A stretch of 35,567 nt of DNA. It comes from Clostridiales bacterium (GTDB lineage Bacteria > Bacillota > Clostridia > Lachnospirales > Lachnospiraceae). The DNA lies in assembly GCA_021201535.1 (NCBI GenBank), contig JAJQEU010000103.1:1-35567 (forward strand). Reading direction: 5' to 3'. The position numbers and the translations under genes are program-made. Positions within the stretch are counted from its first letter, which is position 1, and each line of letters opens with the position of its first letter. The notes below the pieces were generated by a model. The model saw only the letters and a program-made list of their open reading frames with translations. It ran no database searches and was not told where the DNA came from. Below, in pieces: positions 32,377 to 35,567 of this stretch.

Positions 32377-34827
32377 TCAGTCAGTCTGATTAAACAGAGG
32401 CTCCAGTACATCCGCATAGGTCTGGAAGATATCCAACAGCCAGGTATTCCAGTGGCGTGCATCCTGATCGGAGCTGCCGAACACATAGTCCTCCTGGCCG
32501 TAGTCGATGACGTCAAAGCCGGGCATGGCCTTGCTGGCGCCGGCGGTGCGGTAGGAGACCGCGTCTGCCAGGGTAAAGGATACGGAAGATGTGTCACTGT
32601 AGTTTACCCAGCTGCTTAAATCTGTGCCGCTTGCCGATTCGGAGGTTCCGTTTTCGGTCTGTGCTTCAGCTTCCGGTTTTTCAACGGCAGCCGCTCCGTC
32701 CACATATTCTCCGTACATCTCATCTACATAGAGGGACAGAGACTCGCCGAGCACCTCAGACGGTACGTGACCGCCGTCCCACTGCCATTCGATTACCGCG
32801 TCCACACCGGCATTCAGCCATGCGATCTGCAGATTCAGGGAGGAGAACATGGACATGTCTCCCTCGGAGGCTCCCATAACGATCCGGGTCCAGGTCGGAT
32901 TCTCCGTGTCGCCGGAACCGATATAGTTCAGCGGGTTGTAAAGGGAGACGATGTTGTTGCCGTATTCGTCGCCTGCCAGGATTTCGTTGATATCCTCCTC
33001 ATATTCGGCGACCATATCCTCATAGGAGTCATAGTTGGCGGAATCGGTACTGCCGGTGGCGGACTGAGTCGTGCCCGCGTCCGGGGTGCCGACCTCTTCT
33101 GTATCCTCGCCGCCGGCGGAATCGGCGTCGTCTGCGTTATTGCCGCGCCCCGGGCCGCCGCGTTCCGTATCGTCTGCGTCAACCATCATATCTTCGTCAA
33201 TTTCCATGTCGTCCGGTGTTTCGCCGTCCATCCCGGACATGTCCGGAAGCTCAGAGGTATCAATATCGGACAGATCCATATCACCGTCGGCTGCGTCCGG
33301 CATTTCACCCATCTCGGAGGTGTCAATATCGGACAGATCGACGTCGCCGTCGGGAAGTTCAGAGGTATCCATGTCGCCGTCCGGGAGTTCGGAGGTATCC
33401 ATATCACCGCCGGGCATACCGCCGCCCATATCACCATCGGGCATACCGCCATCCATACCGCCGCCCATGGCGTCACTGCCGGAGCTGCCCTTCGTGTAGC
33501 GTCCCTCGATAAAGGCGGTCGCCTTATCCTCCGTCGTCATGGCGGCAACCTCTTCATCGCTTAAAGCATTGCCGTCCGCGTCAAACCATGTCCAGCCGTC
33601 CGCATAGTCCAGATTGTCGAGATACCACTGCAGGTTCTGTGTAAACTCGGCGAGGTAAAAATTCAGATAGGTGCCGTAGTATCCGTTTGTTTCCGGATAA
33701 GCCTCGAGGTCGTATTCGATCGTCAGTTCAACCGTGTCGTCGGTGTCGCCGTCCTCATTGATGTCGAAACCGACCGCGCTCTCATCCACAGTGAGTTCCT
33801 GCTCGTTGATATATTCCATGTAGGATTCTGACAGATACTCCGCCAGCTGTGCCTGGAAATCGGTGCTGAAGGAATAGTCTGTATCCAGGTAATACTCAAA
33901 GGCGAGCGCCATATCCGCTTCATAGAGAGAAGTGATCGCGCTGTAGGCAATACAGCCCCACGCACCGTCGGAAATCTCATAATCCGTCCCGTCGATCGTG
34001 ACGGTCGTTGTGTAGCCGCCGTCCTCCGTGTAGTATACGCCGACCGCACCGGCTTCGATCTCATAGTCATAGAAATCGGAGTTGTTCGAGGTGGCCGCAA
34101 ACATAGTGGCATGCGCGCCGCCGCCGGAACCGCCGGTAGATACGAAATAATCCACGCTGCCCGGAAGATTGCCAAGCAGAATATTGTATTTTACATAGCG
34201 TGTGGCATTTTTCTGGTCTACCAGACAGCAGGGGGCGTCGCCGGTGTAGACGGTATTTCCGTCGTCGTCGGTGATAGAACTCTGCTTCCCGCGGTTGCCG
34301 CAGGAGACGTTGATATATCCCTCCGCCGCGTAGCTGGTAGACGCGTTGGAATTGCTCTGTTCGCTGTAGCCGGCCGCGCCTGTGTTCAGAATGACCGGTG
34401 CGGTGGCCGCCGTGTAGACCTGACCGTTGGTGCTGGTGATCTCCGCGTCATAATCAATCACCAGAGAGCCGTTTACCGCGTCGGAAGCGTCCGCTGATGT
34501 GACATCCGCGGTTCCGTCCCCGTCTGTGTCGATGCCGGTGACATAAGCGCCGGGAACACACACGGATACGCCCTGTTCGTCCTCAATCTCGGGGTAAGCG
34601 ACCGCTGAGACAGAGGAGAGCACCCAGGCATCCGCAGACGAAGAGTAGGTCCATTCCTGGTTTTCATTGTTGGCAAGGTTCAGGGCCTCCTCAATGTAGG
34701 CCTGCGTATCAGAATCCGCGGCCTCACTGGAGGATGAACCTGTTTCGCCCGAATCGCTCTGGCAGGCGCATAATCCCAGAGGGAGAGCCATGCAGAGCAA
34801 AAGGGCAAGACTTCTTTTTCTTCTCAT
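32377..34827 (-). CDS. Tannase-like serine hydrolase lipoprotein with acidic repeat insert
   Basis: 816 residues. The N-terminus is a lipoprotein signal with lipobox LCAC (cysteine about residue 22). An alpha/beta hydrolase follows with the nucleophile motif GGSGGGAH near residues 237-244. The last part contains SEGDMSMF and WQWDGGHVPSE, which fit the catalytic Asp and His region of tannase or feruloyl-esterase-like enzymes. Between about residues 448 and 600 is a Met/Gly/Asp-rich, highly acidic insert with repeated DMDTSELPDG. Calcium-loop-like DTDGDGTADV and INEDGDTDD also occur. The likely substrate is a phenolic or aryl ester; this is inferred. ATG 34827 has AGGAGG upstream. It lies downstream of a sensor kinase gene. 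Confidence 0.75.
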   Translation of the reverse strand: MRRKRSLALLLCMALPLGLCACQSDSGETGSSSSEAADSDTQAYIEEALNLANNENQEWTYSSSADAWVLSSVSAVAYPEIEDEQGVSVCVPGAYVTGIDTDGDGTADVTSADASDAVNGSLVIDYDAEITSTNGQVYTAATAPVILNTGAAGYSEQSNSNASTSYAAEGYINVSCGNRGKQSSITDDDGNTVYTGDAPCCLVDQKNATRYVKYNILLGNLPGSVDYFVSTGGSGGGAHATMFAATSNNSDFYDYEIEAGAVGVYYTEDGGYTTTVTIDGTDYEISDGAWGCIAYSAITSLYEADMALAFEYYLDTDYSFSTDFQAQLAEYLSESYMEYINEQELTVDESAVGFDINEDGDTDDTVELTIEYDLEAYPETNGYYGTYLNFYLAEFTQNLQWYLDNLDYADGWTWFDADGNALSDEEVAAMTTEDKATAFIEGRYTKGSSGSDAMGGGMDGGMPDGDMGGGMPGGDMDTSELPDGDMDTSELPDGDVDLSDIDTSEMGEMPDAADGDMDLSDIDTSELPDMSGMDGETPDDMEIDEDMMVDADDTERGGPGRGNNADDADSAGGEDTEEVGTPDAGTTQSATGSTDSANYDSYEDMVAEYEEDINEILAGDEYGNNIVSLYNPLNYIGSGDTENPTWTRIVMGASEGDMSMFSSLNLQIAWLNAGVDAVIEWQWDGGHVPSEVLGESLSLYVDEMYGEYVDGAAAVEKPEAEAQTENGTSESASGTDLSSWVNYSDTSSVSFTLADAVSYRTAGASKAMPGFDVIDYGQEDYVFGSSDQDARHWNTWLLDIFQTYADVLEPLFNQTD
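33180..33484 (-). repeat. Acidic low-complexity repeat in the lipoprotein gene
   Basis: About 100 residues made of variants of GGGMPGGDMDTSELPDGD and DLSDIDTSE. The DNA repeats are visible as recurring TCGGAGGTATC/ TCAGAGGTATC blocks, 30-60 bp apart on the plus strand. Copy number is likely to vary. Confidence 0.7.
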
Positions 34828-34864
34828 AAATAATCCTCCTGAAATAATAAGTGTACTCCCGCAA

Positions 34865-34885
34865 TTCCGGCAAAGAAGTCCGGAA
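34865..34885. other. Small hairpin between the kinase and lipoprotein genes
   Basis: TTCCGG (34865-34870) and CCGGAA (34880-34885), with GCA / TGC possibly extending the stem after one mismatch. It precedes the lipoprotein ribosome site by about 25 nt on the minus strand. No clear promoter was found in this 127-bp gap. Confidence 0.35.
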
Positions 34886-34954
34886 ATGCATAACGTAAAC
34901 TGTCAATATGATACATGAAAAAGATTGAAATAAGGTTGAAGGATACATCGGAAA

Positions 34955-35567
34955 TTATTTGATGGTGGGGAGCATCACAATAAACTCCACTTTTTCGTCA
35001 TGGCAGAGAACACGGATCGTCCCGTGGTGGGCGGTCACGATGGCTCTGGCGATGGCGAGACCAAGACCATAACGTTTTTCCCCGCCGGTTCTCGCGGCGT
35101 CCACACGGTAGAAGCGCTCGAAAATTTTGTCGCGGTACTCCGCAGGAATTTCTTCCCCGTCATTCATCACAGAGAGCGAAGCTGCATTGCGTTCCGCGTG
35201 CAGAGAAAGCTCGATCTGTCCGCTCGCCGCACAGTGGTGGAGGGCATTATCCAGGAGGATCGCGATCAGCTGTCTGAGCTGGACGCTGTTACCCTGCACG
35301 TGAATCTCATCCGCGATCCGGCACGTGAAGCGCAGTCCCTTTTCAAAGGCGATGCTTTCAAAAGGCAGTGCCTCTCCTTCCGTCATGCGGCTGTAATCCA
35401 GTCGTTCCATCGGGGGCGTGGTGTTTTCGGTACGGGCGAGATCCAGCATCTGCGTCACCAGTGCGCCCATCCGGTCATTTTCATATTGTATGTTGGAGAG
35501 CCAGGTGTTTTCGTCAATCTCACGCGAGAGCAGATCCGCACTGGCTTCGATGACGGCGATGGGGGTT
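34955..35567 (-). CDS. Sensor histidine kinase, C-terminal part
   Basis: The open frame continues past the window end. About 204 residues are visible: the end of the dimerisation helices (TPIAVIEASADLL, then WLSNIQYENDRMGALVTQMLDLAR) and the full HATPase domain with the N box (LIAILLDNALHH), the F box (DKIFERFYR) and the G box (YGLGLAIARAIV). The phospho-accepting histidine would be a few residues before the first visible TP and is outside the window, as are the sensor and membrane parts. A response regulator gene is probably upstream. The adjacent lipoprotein is a possible target, but no shared operator is visible. Confidence 0.88.
   Translation of the reverse strand, partial: TPIAVIEASADLLSREIDENTWLSNIQYENDRMGALVTQMLDLARTENTTPPMERLDYSRMTEGEALPFESIAFEKGLRFTCRIADEIHVQGNSVQLRQLIAILLDNALHHCAASGQIELSLHAERNAASLSVMNDGEEIPAEYRDKIFERFYRVDAARTGGEKRYGLGLAIARAIVTAHHGTIRVLCHDEKVEFIVMLPTIK

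Overview
The window looks like a chromosomal segment of a spore-forming, anaerobic gut-type Firmicute, most likely Lachnospiraceae or a close relative. Three things point that way: the core cluster HU - rqcP - yabP - yabQ - divIC - spoIIE - tilS - hpt - ftsH is the usual clostridial order; Shine-Dalgarno sites are strong (AGGAGG) and TTG/GTG starts are common; and the accessory genes (CotS-like spore coat protein, rubrerythrin fusion, ferredoxin-containing sulfite reductase homologue, LCP protein with a zinc-ribbon partner) are typical of that family. The assignment is by gene content and order only.

Layout. 1-2701: AT-rich leader with a promoter and a perfect terminator directly before a 789-codon protein with a pRiA4b ORF-3-like N-terminus and a C-terminal SEC-C zinc motif. 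2759-8296: export cassette made of a divergent TetR-type regulator, an MMPL/RND-type membrane exporter and a secreted heptad-repeat protein. 8297-9558: a gene-poor stretch, then an MNT/HEPN toxin-antitoxin pair carrying an 81-bp segmental duplication that makes both proteins begin with the same residues. 9580-13345: redox and transport genes, namely a flavin reductase-rubredoxin-rubrerythrin fusion with a buried internal ribosome site, a small siroheme/Fe-S sulfite reductase-like protein behind a structured leader, and a GntP permease. 13424-16337: CotS-like coat protein, a 58-codon gene on the minus strand, and phosphoglucomutase on the minus strand. 16578-24738: the conserved HU-to-ftsH sporulation, division and housekeeping run. 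24832-32221: GH13 alpha-glucosidase/neopullulanase, a sugar nucleotidyltransferase, an LCP cell-wall protein with a small zinc-ribbon protein, carbamate kinase and pyruvate kinase. 32377-35567, minus strand: a large tannase-like lipoprotein with an acidic repeat insert, preceded by the 3' part of a sensor histidine kinase that runs off the window.

How the parts fit together. The TetR regulator probably controls the exporter and its heptad-repeat partner. The spoIIE promoter has the long -35/-10 spacing and 0A-like boxes expected of a Spo0A-driven promoter, so the middle cluster links translation quality control (RqcP), tRNA modification (TilS), purine salvage (Hpt), membrane proteolysis (FtsH) and entry into sporulation. 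Phosphoglucomutase, the GH13 enzyme, the sugar nucleotidyltransferase and pyruvate kinase form a loose carbohydrate theme.

No CRISPR array, rRNA, tRNA or intact insertion sequence was recognised. I see no clearly new multi-gene defence system. The most unusual signals are the duplicated MNT/HEPN junction, the redox gene fusion with an embedded Shine-Dalgarno site, the structured leader before the sulfite reductase-like gene, an in-phase slippery site near the end of yabQ, and the layered regulatory region of spoIIE.
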